From NCBI RefSeq assembly GCF_013114625.1, contig NZ_VTXD01000001.1, positions 310,001-374,000 of the forward strand: a DNA stretch of 64,000 bases. The letters are read 5' to 3'. Origin of the DNA: Vibrio sp. 99-70-13A1 (GTDB lineage: Bacteria > Pseudomonadota > Gammaproteobacteria > Enterobacterales > Vibrionaceae). Position numbers and translations under genes: made by a program. The notes beneath the pieces were generated by a model. It worked only from the letters and a program-made list of their open reading frames with translations, did not search any database and was not told the DNA's origin. Below are positions 28,801 to 36,471 of the stretch, piece by piece (within the stretch, counting starts at the first letter, position 1; every line of letters starts with the position of its first letter).

Positions 28801-28850
28801 TGCGTATTTACGAAGTGAAAGACATCGCGATTTGCATCGAAGAAGCATAA
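22884..28850 (+). CDS. pfaC: PfaC, PUFA synthase subunit (KS-CLF-DH-DH)
   Basis: Second large subunit of the synthase. The N-terminal ketosynthase (about 15-480) has Cys216 in DAACASS and the two histidines in ECHATGT and SNLGHLL. A second KS-like domain (about 490-910) lacks the active Cys (SAAEQSVAR at about 687), so it is the chain length factor. After a Gln/Ala/Pro linker come two FabA-type dehydratase/isomerase regions (about 1135-1465 and 1605-1975). The second has the clear hotdog motif HQDPVMPGSLG; the first has KDDSVMAGSLM. These place the cis double bonds. The 1988-residue length is typical. pfaD follows after 30 bp. Confidence 0.96.
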   Translation: MSSQSNQYQAQNKQQVKCNKIAIVGIANQYPEADTPKDFWQNLLNKKDSRTTLNAEKLGAKPESYQGVQGESDRFYCDKGGYIENFNFDSDGYRLTAESFNGVDQSFLWALDTSRKALVDAGIHLNADVLERTGVIMGALSFPTTRSNDLFLPMYHSVVEKALKDKLANDQFSLLPTNETAQDLNPINGAAAHNASKLVADALGLGNVQLSLDAACASSVYSLKLACDYLNTGKADMMLAGAVSGADPFFINMGFSIFHAYPDHGVSVPFDSNSKGLFAGEGAGVLVLKRLVDAERDGDNIYAVVSGIGLSNDGRGQFVLSPNSKGQVQAFERAYEASNLTPDSIEVIECHATGTPLGDKVELTSMERFFADKLNDSNPPLIGSAKSNLGHLLTAAGMPGIMKMIFAMKEGVLPPSINLDKPLSSPEGLFGSQTLPTQVQPWPSKAGNQERCAGVSVFGFGGCNAHLLLEAYSDTCHVNRTLESASPSLQPSNLSITGLASHFGSLQSINALSTAIETNNDAFIALPKKRWKGLDQHPELLNQFGLHGIPNGAYIEQFDLDFLRFKVPPNEDDRLISQQLLLMKVADEAIKDAKLVAGQKIAVLVAMETELEMHQFRGRVNLHSQLADSFANMGIELTQDEYKSLETIAMDSVMDAAKLNQYTSFIGNIMASRISSLWDFNGPAFTISAAEQSVARCIDVAQNLMSQESMDAVVIAAVDLSGSAEHVILKNSVSPVSLAPKFGQPQDGSWNVGEGAGAIVLVEEGRVTSNQDTAYGSINALAFGSSENNNAVSDELLTQVGMSSNDVSLLELNHAPKSSSYQSSSLSLASTRTTQASQRVGHCSAASGMASLLHGLLNLNLESLNPNVRSKNAIVANISEGQCSQLLLSQSSVESQSLSVRLSNGLASDAKRQLVKQVTLGGRDIYQHIAQTPVTNLAAIQQKASGKQAARVASIPTTASIQATLAQKELKKKALAQSAVEPVIETPTSVSPTLAPTRHSQLTGNHSNMTHVLSAKNGASQIDANTDAALQPSVTPHNQAFAQNQQAAQQVHKAFLHTRAQGMQMADALLKAQLNAVTSGLDSSSLENNALIQQTNGQQTAGQQTSAQPVQAQPTQVQSTQVNALATPAPVKPIRKPCIWDYDDLVEYAEGDIANVFGPDYAIIDSYSRRVRLPTTDYLLVSRVTKLNATVNEYKPSTMTTEYDIPVDAPYLVDGQIPWAVAVESGQCDLMLISYLGIDFENKGERVYRLLDCTLTFLGDLPRGGDTLRYDISINNFARNGDTLLFFFSYECFVGDKMILKMDNGCAGFFTDEELADGKGVIHTEDEIKTRKLATKQRFDPMLHCPKTQFNHQELRHLLTANIAECFGPTHQSNSHQPSLCFSSEKFMMIEKVSRVEPQGGTWGLGLIEGHKQLEPEHWYFPCHFKDDSVMAGSLMAEGCGQLLQFFMMHLGMHTLVQNGRFQPLENAPQQVRCRGQVLPQSAELTYRMEVTEIGLSPRPYAKANIDILLNGKVIVDFQNLGVMIKEDDECTRYLPSLETAVATPVIENLNHKSLGHTPAVNQQASANAPLMAQNEDLETAPNKGVVPLQHVEAPVTPDYPNRTPDTVPFTPYHMFEFATGDIEKCFGPDFSIYRGMIPPRTPCGDLQLTTRVVEIDGKRGDFKKPSSCIAEYEVPENAWYFDENSHQTLMPYSVLMEISLQPNGFISGYMGTTLGFPGEELFFRNLDGSGKMLRNVDLRGKTITNDSRLLSTVMMGTNIVQSFSFELSTDGVPFYQGTAVFGYFKGAALKDQLGLDNGKVTHPWHVDNNRTPDVNINLLDKTTRYFNAPVSATGEVQEHYQLAGGRLNFIDTVQITSDGGKDGLGYLYAERTIDPSDWFFQFHFHQDPVMPGSLGVEAIIELMQTYALNKDLGAGFRNPKFGQIQSEVKWKYRGQINPLNKQMSLDVHITAIKDEDGKRIIVGDANLSKDGLRIYEVKDIAICIEEA

Positions 28851-28880
28851 GCCTGACACGGGACTAGGAAAGAAATAATT

Positions 28881-30518
28881 ATGACAACTCAAACTACAAT
28901 CAATAACGAAAAGCTATCTCCGTGGCCTTGGCAGATTAAAGAGAGCACAACTCACTTTGATAACGCGACAATGTCGACAATTTTGAAAGATTTAAGCCTT
29001 GCTTGTTACGTAGTAAACCACCCAGAAAAAGGCTTAGGCGTAAGCCAAAAATCCGAGATTGCATCGGGCGATTCAGCAAGCTCAGCGAACAGCCAACCTG
29101 TTAGCGCCTTTGCTCCTGCTCTTGGTACACAAAGCCTAGGCGACGAAGATTTTCGTCGCTGCCACGGCGTGAAATATGCTTACTATGCGGGCGCAATGGC
29201 AAACGGCATTTCATCTGAAGAGTTGGTGATTGCGCTTGGTCAAGCTGGCATTCTTTGTTCATTTGGCGCGGCGGGCTTAATCCCATCTCGCGTTGAACAA
29301 GCGATCAACCGTATTCAAGCAGCACTGCCAAACGGACCTTACGCATTTAACCTGATTCACAGCCCAAGCGAACCCGCTCTAGAGCGCGGCAGTGTTGAGC
29401 TGTTTTTGAAGCACAAAGTGAAAACAGTTGAAGCTTCAGCATTCTTAGGTTTAACACCGCAAATCGTTCACTACCGTGCTGCAGGTCTTAGCCGCGATGC
29501 ACAAGGTGAGATTCAGATCGGCAACAAGGTAATCGCCAAAGTAAGCCGTACTGAAGTTGCGAGCAAGTTCATGCAGCCTGCTCCTGTGAAAATGCTGCAA
29601 GCTCTAGTTGATGAAGGTCGAATCACAGCAGAACAAATGGAACTGGCACTGCTGGTTCCTATGGCTGATGACATTACCGCAGAAGCCGATTCTGGTGGTC
29701 ACACCGATAATCGCCCACTGGTAACTCTGCTGCCAACGATTCTTGCCCTAAAAGAGCAGATTCAAGCACAGTATCAATTCAAAACTCCACTGCGTGTCGG
29801 TTGTGGTGGTGGCGTAGGTACGCCTGACGCTGCTCTAGCGACGTTTAACATGGGCGCGGCATACATTGTTACTGGCTCTATTAACCAAGCGTGTGTTGAG
29901 GCTGGTGCGAGCGAACACACACGTAAGCTGCTTTCAACAACTGAAATGGCTGACGTGACTATGGCTCCGGCAGCAGACATGTTCGAAATGGGTGTGAAAC
30001 TGCAAGTGGTTAAACGCGGCACTTTATTCCCAATGCGTGCCAACAAACTGTATGAGCTATACACACGTTACGACTCGATTGAAGCGATTCCAGCTGAAGA
30101 ACGCTTAAAGCTTGAGAAACAAGTCTTCCGTTCAACACTAGATGATATTTGGGCAGGGACTGTGGCCCACTTTAACGAGCGCGACCCTAAACAGATCGAA
30201 CGTGCTGAAGGCAACCCGAAACGTAAAATGGCGTTGATTTTCCGTTGGTACTTGGGTCTTTCTAGCCGTTGGTCAAACACAGGTGAACAAGGTCGTGAAA
30301 TGGATTACCAAGTATGGGCTGGCCCTGCACTTGGCGCATTCAACGCATGGGCAAAAGACAGCTATCTAGATGATTACCAACAGCGCAATGCCGTTGATCT
30401 TGCTAAGCACCTAATGCACGGCGCTGCGTATCTAGCTCGTGTTAACCTGCTGACTTCACAAGGCATCAAGCTTGATCCAGAACTAGCACGTTGGAAGCCG
30501 ACGCAGAGAATGGCATAG
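28881..30518 (+). CDS. pfaD: PfaD, FMN-dependent trans-acting enoyl reductase
   Basis: Enoyl reductase that acts in trans on the growing chain bound to PfaA. The 545-residue product is a TIM-barrel flavoprotein related to nitronate monooxygenase/FabK: GAAGLIPSRVEQAINRIQ near residue 130, then GCGGGVGTPDAALATFNMGAAYIVTGS near 310-335, the FMN-phosphate binding region. It begins 30 bp after pfaC with an AGGAAAG site and is last in pfaABCD; a strong terminator follows. Together with PfaA, PfaB, PfaC and PfaE the set of enzymes known to be needed for PUFA synthesis is complete in this window. Confidence 0.95.
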   Translation: MTTQTTINNEKLSPWPWQIKESTTHFDNATMSTILKDLSLACYVVNHPEKGLGVSQKSEIASGDSASSANSQPVSAFAPALGTQSLGDEDFRRCHGVKYAYYAGAMANGISSEELVIALGQAGILCSFGAAGLIPSRVEQAINRIQAALPNGPYAFNLIHSPSEPALERGSVELFLKHKVKTVEASAFLGLTPQIVHYRAAGLSRDAQGEIQIGNKVIAKVSRTEVASKFMQPAPVKMLQALVDEGRITAEQMELALLVPMADDITAEADSGGHTDNRPLVTLLPTILALKEQIQAQYQFKTPLRVGCGGGVGTPDAALATFNMGAAYIVTGSINQACVEAGASEHTRKLLSTTEMADVTMAPAADMFEMGVKLQVVKRGTLFPMRANKLYELYTRYDSIEAIPAEERLKLEKQVFRSTLDDIWAGTVAHFNERDPKQIERAEGNPKRKMALIFRWYLGLSSRWSNTGEQGREMDYQVWAGPALGAFNAWAKDSYLDDYQQRNAVDLAKHLMHGAAYLARVNLLTSQGIKLDPELARWKPTQRMA

Positions 30519-30556
30519 GCATTTCAATACAGAGTTAATTATGCTCAACGAATAAA

Positions 30557-30586
30557 AAAAGCGACCTCAACGGGTCGCTTTTCTTT
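30557..30586. terminator. Bidirectional terminator between pfaD and the HflX-like gene
   Basis: A perfect 10-bp stem AAAAGCGACC/GGTCGCTTTT with a 6-nt loop, A-run before and T-rich after. It serves convergent pfaD (plus) and the GTPase gene (minus). Confidence 0.87.
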
Positions 30587-30615
30587 TGGTCATTCTTATT
30601 AAGCTAGCTAAAAGA

Positions 30616-31983
30616 TTAAGATTTCTGCATACGCTTTTTCAAACGCGCTAAATCAATCGCACTTGAACGAACCGTTAATTTGATATATTCGTAGTCGTAC
30701 TCTTCTTTAACCACACTCATGTTTGAGCGAATCTCACCGATGATACCTTGTCCAGAATAAGGGATGGTGATCTCTTCTTCGATCATGCCTTCTTCTGCAA
30801 CACCAACAATGTATTTGTGCAGTTTAGTGATATCTAACGGATCACGAGTTGACGTCAGCATCGCGTCTGGGAATTCTTCAATAAGCGCTAACTGATCTTC
30901 TTCACTCAGTCTATCGCACTTATTCAGCACTAATAGTTTTTCGCTGCCTTCAACGCCCACTTGTGCTAATACATCGTGTACCACATCAAGCTGAGCTCGG
31001 AATGAAACGTCAGAAGCATCAACCACATACAAAAGCAGTGAAGCATCATGCGCTTCTGCTAGCGTTGAGTGGAATGAAGCAACCAGATCGTGTGGCAGTT
31101 TCTTGATGAAACCAACGGTATCTGAAACCAAGATACGCGGTTGAGTAATTGGCTGAAGTGCACGAACCGTAGTATCTAGTGTTGCGAACAGTTTATCTTC
31201 ACCCACCACTTCGGTTGCGGTCATTGCACGCATCATCGAAGATTTACCGGCATTGGTGTAGCCAACTAAAGCAACAGTGAAAAGCTCCGCGCGTCTTGTG
31301 CGTCGGGTCTTCATTTCATCTTGTACGCTTACCAACTCACGCTTAAGCGCAGCAATTTGGTCACGTACGTTACGACGGTCTAGCTCTAGTGAAGTTTCAC
31401 CTGCACCCTGACCCATTTGACGCTCTTTATCACCCTCAGCCGTTTCACGAAGTCGTGGCACTAAGTAGTTTAGACGAGCGATATCAACTTGCAGACGAGC
31501 TGTACGAGTACGGGCGTGACGGCTAAAGATTTCGATGATGATGCCAGTACGGTCAAATACTTCCACCCCCAAACTCGCCTCAACAGTGCGCATTTGAGAT
31601 GGGCTTAAATCACAGTCAAATACCACAACATCAGCGGCACCGTATTGGAAGTTGCCCGTTGGAAGATCATCAAAATCTAGCTCATCGATTTCAGCATTAA
31701 AATCAAACGACTCATCAATAAAGTCTTCATCTTCTGCTTCTTCAATAGAGCCTTGATAACCGGTTAGGTGTGCAATTTCGGCAAGCTTACCTGCACCCAA
31801 CACATTCTGTCTTTGAGATGAGTTATGGTGCTGCGATTGAGTACCGACGACTTTAAACCCTAGGGTTGTCACTAAGCGAGCAAGTTCGGCAAGAGACTCT
31901 TTTGCTTCGTCACCTTTAAAATCCGGTGTCGTAATGGAAATAAGTAAAGCGTTATTCGCCGCTGGTTTTGCTGTTAGTTTCAT
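30616..31983 (-). CDS. HflX-family GTPase with acidic insertion
   Basis: Ribosome-associated GTPase of the HflX family, whose characterised members split stalled or stressed ribosomes. The G domain is clear: G1 GYTNAGKSS, G3 DTVGF, G4 NKCD, with the family segment VASFHSTLAEA. The N-terminal HflX domain holds VLGAGKLAEI and, before the G domain, GQGAGETSLELDRR. Between about residues 78 and 105 lies an insertion made mostly of Asp, Glu and Phe, absent from E. coli HflX as I recall it. The neighbourhood lacks hfq and miaA, beside which canonical hflX usually sits, so this is probably a paralogue. It follows the PatB-like gene on the same strand. Confidence 0.85.
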   Translation of the reverse strand: MKLTAKPAANNALLISITTPDFKGDEAKESLAELARLVTTLGFKVVGTQSQHHNSSQRQNVLGAGKLAEIAHLTGYQGSIEEAEDEDFIDESFDFNAEIDELDFDDLPTGNFQYGAADVVVFDCDLSPSQMRTVEASLGVEVFDRTGIIIEIFSRHARTRTARLQVDIARLNYLVPRLRETAEGDKERQMGQGAGETSLELDRRNVRDQIAALKRELVSVQDEMKTRRTRRAELFTVALVGYTNAGKSSMMRAMTATEVVGEDKLFATLDTTVRALQPITQPRILVSDTVGFIKKLPHDLVASFHSTLAEAHDASLLLYVVDASDVSFRAQLDVVHDVLAQVGVEGSEKLLVLNKCDRLSEEDQLALIEEFPDAMLTSTRDPLDITKLHKYIVGVAEEGMIEEEITIPYSGQGIIGEIRSNMSVVKEEYDYEYIKLTVRSSAIDLARLKKRMQKS

Positions 31984-32062
31984 GTTTTATTCTGTCTATG
32001 CACCGGAGTGCAACCTAGTATTTGATCTAAAGTAGCTGAATCCTACGCTGTTATGGTTCAGC

Positions 32063-32130
32063 TTTATAGAGCCTTTAGAAGATTTATATCGACAGTTACT
32101 GTCAACAACAACTCTTTGAGGCTCTATAAA
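32063..32130. repeat. Nested inverted repeats upstream of the HflX-like gene
   Basis: Outer arms TTTATAGAGCCT (32063-32074) and AGGCTCTATAAA (32119-32130) are a perfect 12-bp inverted repeat. Inside lies a second perfect palindrome, GACAGT-T-ACTGTC (32091-32103). No T-run follows, so it does not look like a terminator. It could be an mRNA structure, an operator or a small mobile remnant. Confidence 0.6.
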
Positions 32131-32180
32131 CGAGTTAACCTCTCTTATTATTTCTCAACTATGCCTTCAAATATTGCCTT

Positions 32181-33353
32181 TTAAAGCTTATTAATTGCAG
32201 ATTCCAGCAAAGTAAAAGAGGTTTGTATTTGTTCTAACGGTGAAGCAAAGTTCATTCGATAGAAGTTTTCATTAGGCTCACCGAACCACGTTCCAGGCGT
32301 CAGTGCCATTTTTGCTTGCTGGGTCAATAATGTTTTTAAATCATCGGGCTCCAAGCCTAACCCTGAGAAATCAAACCAAACCTGATTCGTCCCATCAGGA
32401 GTGTATGCTTTTACTTTCGGGAGCTGTTTCTCGACAAAATCAACAATCCAGTTGCGAGTGTTTTGAGTGTACTTTAAATATTCATCAAACCACTGCTGAC
32501 CATGTTGATAAGCCGCTATCGTTGCATATGTCGTAAAAGCATTTCCATGGTCAATTGACATAGAAGTCGCCGTTGTTTTTATTTTCTCACGAAGTATTTG
32601 GTTGTCACTGTAAATATAACCATTTGAGATACTATTCAAACCAAAGTTTTTAGCAGGCGAACCGATAATAGTTAAGCTGTTGTCATAACCTAATGTGGTC
32701 ATGCTAGTAAAGGTTGAACCTTCAAAAACTATGTCACCATGCACTTCATCACTGATGATTAGTGTTTGGTACTTTTTCGCTATCGATACTAATCGCTCTA
32801 GCTCTTCTTTAGTCCACACTCGACCCACTGGGTTGTGCGGGTTACAAAGCAGCACCATTTTGACCTCACCGCTCTGTAACTGCTGTTCAAACTCCTCAAA
32901 GTCCATTACATAGCGGTCGTCTTCAATTTTTAACGTATTATTGACTGTTTTACGCCCTGCCGACTCAATCAATCGACGGAACTGATGGTAGACCGGCGTT
33001 TGTATCAAGACACCTTCGCCTTCTTGGGTAAAATCGCGAATCAATAAAGCTATCGCACTTAAAACACCAGGAACCTGCACAAAATGTTCAGGGTTCAACG
33101 AAATATTATGACGCTGTTTATTCCACTCTGAAATCGAGTTGAACACCGTTTTAGAATCAAATTCATAAGAGTACGTTTCACGGTTTACCAATTGCTGCAT
33201 GGCTTGTGTAACCGGTGATGCTATAGGAAAGTCCATATCGGCAATCCAGTAAGGAACCAGATCTTCACTGCCATATAGTTGATTCAGCATTTGGCTGTCA
33301 TGCTTAATGAATTTATCGCTGATATTCTTATCACTAGGTGTTACTGCAAACAT
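32181..33353 (-). CDS. PatB/MalY-like PLP-dependent C-S lyase or aminotransferase
   Basis: Fold-type I PLP enzyme of the MalY/PatB group, whose members cleave cystathionine or cysteine C-S bonds and may transaminate. Family motifs include YWIADMDFPIASPV at the N terminus, NPHNPVGRVW (about 175), the PLP Asp region ISDEVHGDIVF (about 210), the Schiff-base lysine in SPAKNFGLN (about 240) and the C-terminal arginine region NFYRMNFASP. The ATG at 33353 is preferred: GGAGAAG lies just upstream, and the longer reading begins at a TTG inside that site. The product is 390 residues. The substrate is not determinable here. Confidence 0.85.
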   Translation of the reverse strand: MFAVTPSDKNISDKFIKHDSQMLNQLYGSEDLVPYWIADMDFPIASPVTQAMQQLVNRETYSYEFDSKTVFNSISEWNKQRHNISLNPEHFVQVPGVLSAIALLIRDFTQEGEGVLIQTPVYHQFRRLIESAGRKTVNNTLKIEDDRYVMDFEEFEQQLQSGEVKMVLLCNPHNPVGRVWTKEELERLVSIAKKYQTLIISDEVHGDIVFEGSTFTSMTTLGYDNSLTIIGSPAKNFGLNSISNGYIYSDNQILREKIKTTATSMSIDHGNAFTTYATIAAYQHGQQWFDEYLKYTQNTRNWIVDFVEKQLPKVKAYTPDGTNQVWFDFSGLGLEPDDLKTLLTQQAKMALTPGTWFGEPNENFYRMNFASPLEQIQTSFTLLESAINKL

Positions 33354-33518
33354 GGTCTTCTCCAATCAAAAATCTTTTATACTAGTTAAGACGTCATTCG
33401 CTGAGAAAAGATGCAAAATTAAACACAATTATCAAAACTTTCGAAATAGCGAGTTCGACGCAGTAAAAGATATCAACAAAGTAAAAGTGTTCCATAAGCT
33501 AATCGCACAAGAGTTAGA

Positions 33519-34976
33519 TTAAGAAGAACAGCTGATCTCCATCCCTTTGCCCCATTCAGGTGGTAGCGCGGCTAGGTATTCATAATCAGGGTGCTCACTG
33601 TATGGATCGGCTAGTACCACCATCAGCGCTTCAATATCACTGGTATCACCTTGCTCAGCTTTATCAATCGAAAGCTGTGCCAAATAATTACGCAATATGT
33701 ACTTAGGGTTTATTGTCCTCATTACTTCACAGCGTTCTTGGGTTGAACTGTCTTCTAATTCGCAACGCTTTAAGTAATTTGCCAACCACATTTTGGCAGC
33801 GTCTCGGTCTAAGACGAGATCGATGACTTCCTGAGAATCCACAGTATCTAAATTAGACAGCGTTCTAAAGAACCTTGGGTAATCGACTCTGTTTTGCGAC
33901 ATCAACTCGAACATAGATTCAAACAAGCGGCTGTCACCTTCTTGCTTAGAGAGTAACCCTAACTTACGACGCATCAACTGGCTGAAATAACCATTCATTT
34001 GTGGTTCGTACTGTTCTAACGCCGCTTCAAGATCAGCTTTATCAATTAATGGTGACAATGAATGTGCCAGGGCAGACAAGTTCCACAAGCCAATTCTTGG
34101 CTGCTGATTAAACGCATAACGCCCTTGATAGTCTGAATGATTACAAATTAAACGAGGGTCATACTCATCAAGAAACGCGAATGGTCCATAGTCAAAAGTC
34201 TGCCCTAATATAGACATGTTATCTGTGTTCATTACACCATGTGCAAAGCCATTCGCTTGCCATAATGCAACCATTTCAGCCGTTCGGTCGACAATGACAT
34301 TAAACATACTGGCATAAGGTTTTTCGTCTTCAAGACATTCAGGAAAATGCCATTCCAAAACTTTATCTGCCAATAGCTTATGCTCGGCAATTTGATTGGT
34401 ATAGAAAAGGTGTTCGAAATGCCCAAAACGTATATGAGACTCACTCGCCCGAACCAATAACGCCCCTTTTTCCTGTTTTTCACGGTAGACAGGCGTATCA
34501 CTGCTCATCATTGCTAGCGCACGAGTGGTAGGGATATTCAATCCAGCCATTGCTTCGCTGCATAAATATTCTCTTACTGTTGAACGAATCACCGCTCGCC
34601 CATCTCCCATTCGAGAATAAGGGGTTTTACCCGCACCTTTGAGATGTAAATCGAAGGTTTCACCGCTTTTCGCAACCACTTGTGTTAATAACAAGCCTCT
34701 TCCATCACCTAAATCAGGGTTATAAGAACCGAACTGATGACCTGCGTACTTCATCGCTAGTGGGAAAAATGGAGCGGGTTCACTTGTGCCTGAAAGGGTT
34801 GAAAGCAACTCATCCGAACACGGGTCAAACTCAGGAAAGCCTAGCTCTAATGCTAACTTTTGATTCCAAGCAAGCCATTGAACATTGATGAGTGGAGTGG
34901 GTTGAACTGGAGTGAAAAAGGAACGTGGAAGTTCACTGAATCGGTTATTAACAGAGATAGAATCCCAGATAGACAT
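33519..34976 (-). CDS. selO: SelO/YdiU protein adenylyltransferase (AMPylator)
   Basis: Pseudokinase-fold enzyme that transfers AMP from ATP to protein hydroxyl groups; the bacterial enzyme is linked to redox stress. Family hallmarks: [40 protein letters not shown] and the metal-binding region [29 protein letters not shown]. The start is the ATG at 34976 ([13 protein letters not shown]); the frame stays open 18 codons further upstream but that extension is not family-like. The length of 485 residues is normal. Unlike eukaryotic SelO, the bacterial protein has no selenocysteine, and the C terminus here ends ...MEISCSS with an ordinary Cys. It is transcribed alone. Confidence 0.93.
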   Translation of the reverse strand: MSIWDSISVNNRFSELPRSFFTPVQPTPLINVQWLAWNQKLALELGFPEFDPCSDELLSTLSGTSEPAPFFPLAMKYAGHQFGSYNPDLGDGRGLLLTQVVAKSGETFDLHLKGAGKTPYSRMGDGRAVIRSTVREYLCSEAMAGLNIPTTRALAMMSSDTPVYREKQEKGALLVRASESHIRFGHFEHLFYTNQIAEHKLLADKVLEWHFPECLEDEKPYASMFNVIVDRTAEMVALWQANGFAHGVMNTDNMSILGQTFDYGPFAFLDEYDPRLICNHSDYQGRYAFNQQPRIGLWNLSALAHSLSPLIDKADLEAALEQYEPQMNGYFSQLMRRKLGLLSKQEGDSRLFESMFELMSQNRVDYPRFFRTLSNLDTVDSQEVIDLVLDRDAAKMWLANYLKRCELEDSSTQERCEVMRTINPKYILRNYLAQLSIDKAEQGDTSDIEALMVVLADPYSEHPDYEYLAALPPEWGKGMEISCSS

Positions 34977-35030
34977 GAGTAACACTCTTGATGAAACAAT
35001 TCGTGCCAGACTATCACATTTTAATAACAA

Positions 35031-35362
35031 TTATTGAAGCCGTCATTCTTGAAACCGCTAAAGAGGCTAAACTTGAAATAGATAGAACCTAAAATTGATA
35101 GTGCTTGAAATTGATAGTGCTTGAAATAGTTAAGCTTGAAGTAACTTAATTCCGACTGCTGGGTGTGAAATTTACGAGGTGAAAGCGGGTAAGGTTAAAA
35201 TGAGTAGAATCAGGCTAGATAAATGAGAAGTGGCTAACCTAGTGAGAGAAGCCACATCGATGAGAAAGGTTGGAAAATGTATAAAAACTAAATTGAGATG
35301 GTAATACGCGTATAAATCGAAAAATCATCATAATTACATTGTCGTTGTTACATTATGTCTGA
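35031..35362. other. Intergenic region with a short tandem duplication
   Basis: Between selO and the small peptide gene. Two exact copies of the 16-mer AAATTGATAGTGCTTG lie at 35092-35107 and 35108-35123, flanked by decayed copies (CTTGAAAT units). This looks like a replication-slippage tract. No gene or clear promoter seen. Confidence 0.5.
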
Positions 35363-35464
35363 TTACATTAACGCCAGAATGCCTACAAGAGACAAAGTTG
35401 CGAAAATCCAAGTGCGGCTAATAACGCCAAAATTACTATGTTGAATCATTTCTTGATGCTGCAT
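35363..35464 (-). CDS. Predicted 33-residue single-span membrane peptide
   Basis: A short gene below usual ORF-calling limits. On the minus strand an unusually good ribosome binding site (GGAGAGA) lies 4-6 bases before ATG 35464, and 33 codons run to TAA at 35363. The peptide starts MQHQEMIQHSNFGVISR and continues with about 15 hydrophobic residues (TWIFATLSLVGILALM), so a polar N terminus is followed by one membrane helix reaching the very end. I do not recognise it. It sits alone, about 140 bp downstream of the exporter gene stop on the same strand. The case rests on the ribosome binding site plus the amphipathic layout; conservation is untested. Confidence 0.6.
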   Translation of the reverse strand: MQHQEMIQHSNFGVISRTWIFATLSLVGILALM

Positions 35465-35602
35465 ATATCTCTCCTAGAGAATTGAGTAAGTAACTATAAT
35501 ATATCGGCATAACGCTCAAACCAGCAAGCATATAAATATTAACCTTTTATTACAGCATCAAGAATTTTCTGTCACATTAGCAATAATTTCTCACTTTCAT
35601 AG

Positions 35603-36235
35603 CTAAGTGCGACTCGTCGTTGATAACAAAGCACCAGCACTGATGAACACCCCACCTGTCACTCGATTGAAGATTTTGGCTCTGCCTTGTGCAAATAACC
35701 AATTGGAAGACTTCGCACCTAGATAGGCATAAAGCAATAACCATGAAAGTTCCATTACAGCAAACGTTGTAGCAAACACAATAAATTGAGGCATTAGCGC
35801 TAAAGTGGGGTCGATGAACTGAGGAAACAACGCGGTAAAAAATAGAATCGCTTTTGGGTTGCTTGCACCAACAATAAAACCACTAAGAAAATGCTGCTTG
35901 CTAGTGCCTTTCGAGGGAGTATCTTCGGAAGAAAGTTGATCATAGCTTTGCTGAGAAGAACGCAAAGACTGCCAGCCAAGATAAATAAGATATGCCGCGC
36001 CCGTCCATTTAATGATATTAAACACCAATTCTGATGAAGAGATAATCACGCCTAAACCAGTAAATGAAAGGGTTAGAATAGTTGAAATAGCCGTTAAGCT
36101 ACCTAACGCAGTAAATACCGAAAGCTTAAAGCCAGATTGTACTGCTTTTGTCATACACAATAACGAGCTTGGGCCCGGTGATGCTGTTAATACCAACACA
36201 GCAAGGAAATAGTATACCCACGTTTCTATAGCCAT
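35603..36235 (-). CDS. LysE/RhtB family amino acid exporter
   Basis: Inner-membrane efflux protein of the LysE/RhtB superfamily, which export amino acids such as threonine, homoserine or lysine. The 210 residues include the N-terminal family motif TASPGPSSLLCMTKAVQSGFK and about six membrane helices, with GFIVGASNPKAILFFTALFPQFI in the middle. The ATG at 36235 is chosen because a perfect GGAGG lies 7 bases upstream; the longer in-frame reading would swallow that site. The substrate cannot be told from sequence. It is monocistronic, with no obvious partner gene. Confidence 0.88.
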   Translation of the reverse strand: MAIETWVYYFLAVLVLTASPGPSSLLCMTKAVQSGFKLSVFTALGSLTAISTILTLSFTGLGVIISSSELVFNIIKWTGAAYLIYLGWQSLRSSQQSYDQLSSEDTPSKGTSKQHFLSGFIVGASNPKAILFFTALFPQFIDPTLALMPQFIVFATTFAVMELSWLLLYAYLGAKSSNWLFAQGRAKIFNRVTGGVFISAGALLSTTSRT

Positions 36236-36364
36236 TATGAATCCTCCATGATTCACTGAATGTTCAATAATCGAACACCAATATGTGTTAAGTATGCATA
36301 TTGATCAACTAAATATTAACCTTTCATTTAGTAAGCCTTAATTGCATTGACTTCTTTCTTCCAT

Positions 36365-36395
36365 AAAAAAACGCCATGCATTGGCATGACGTTTT
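36365..36395 (-). terminator. Terminator of prmB
   Basis: Stem AAAACG(c)CATGC/GCATG(a)CGTTTT with a short loop; on the minus strand it ends in a run of seven T. It lies about 80 bp past the prmB stop. Confidence 0.8.
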
Positions 36396-36471
36396 AATAA
36401 TTAACTTTCGTTTCTACTGCTAAATCTCTGCGGCTTAATGCCCGAAATTACAGCCATAAAGCTATAGATAT

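Noticed and set aside
33307..33522. 71-codon plus-strand frame between the PatB-like gene and selO
   Set aside because: Mostly AT-rich spacer, no ribosome binding site, overlaps both neighbours on the opposite strand.
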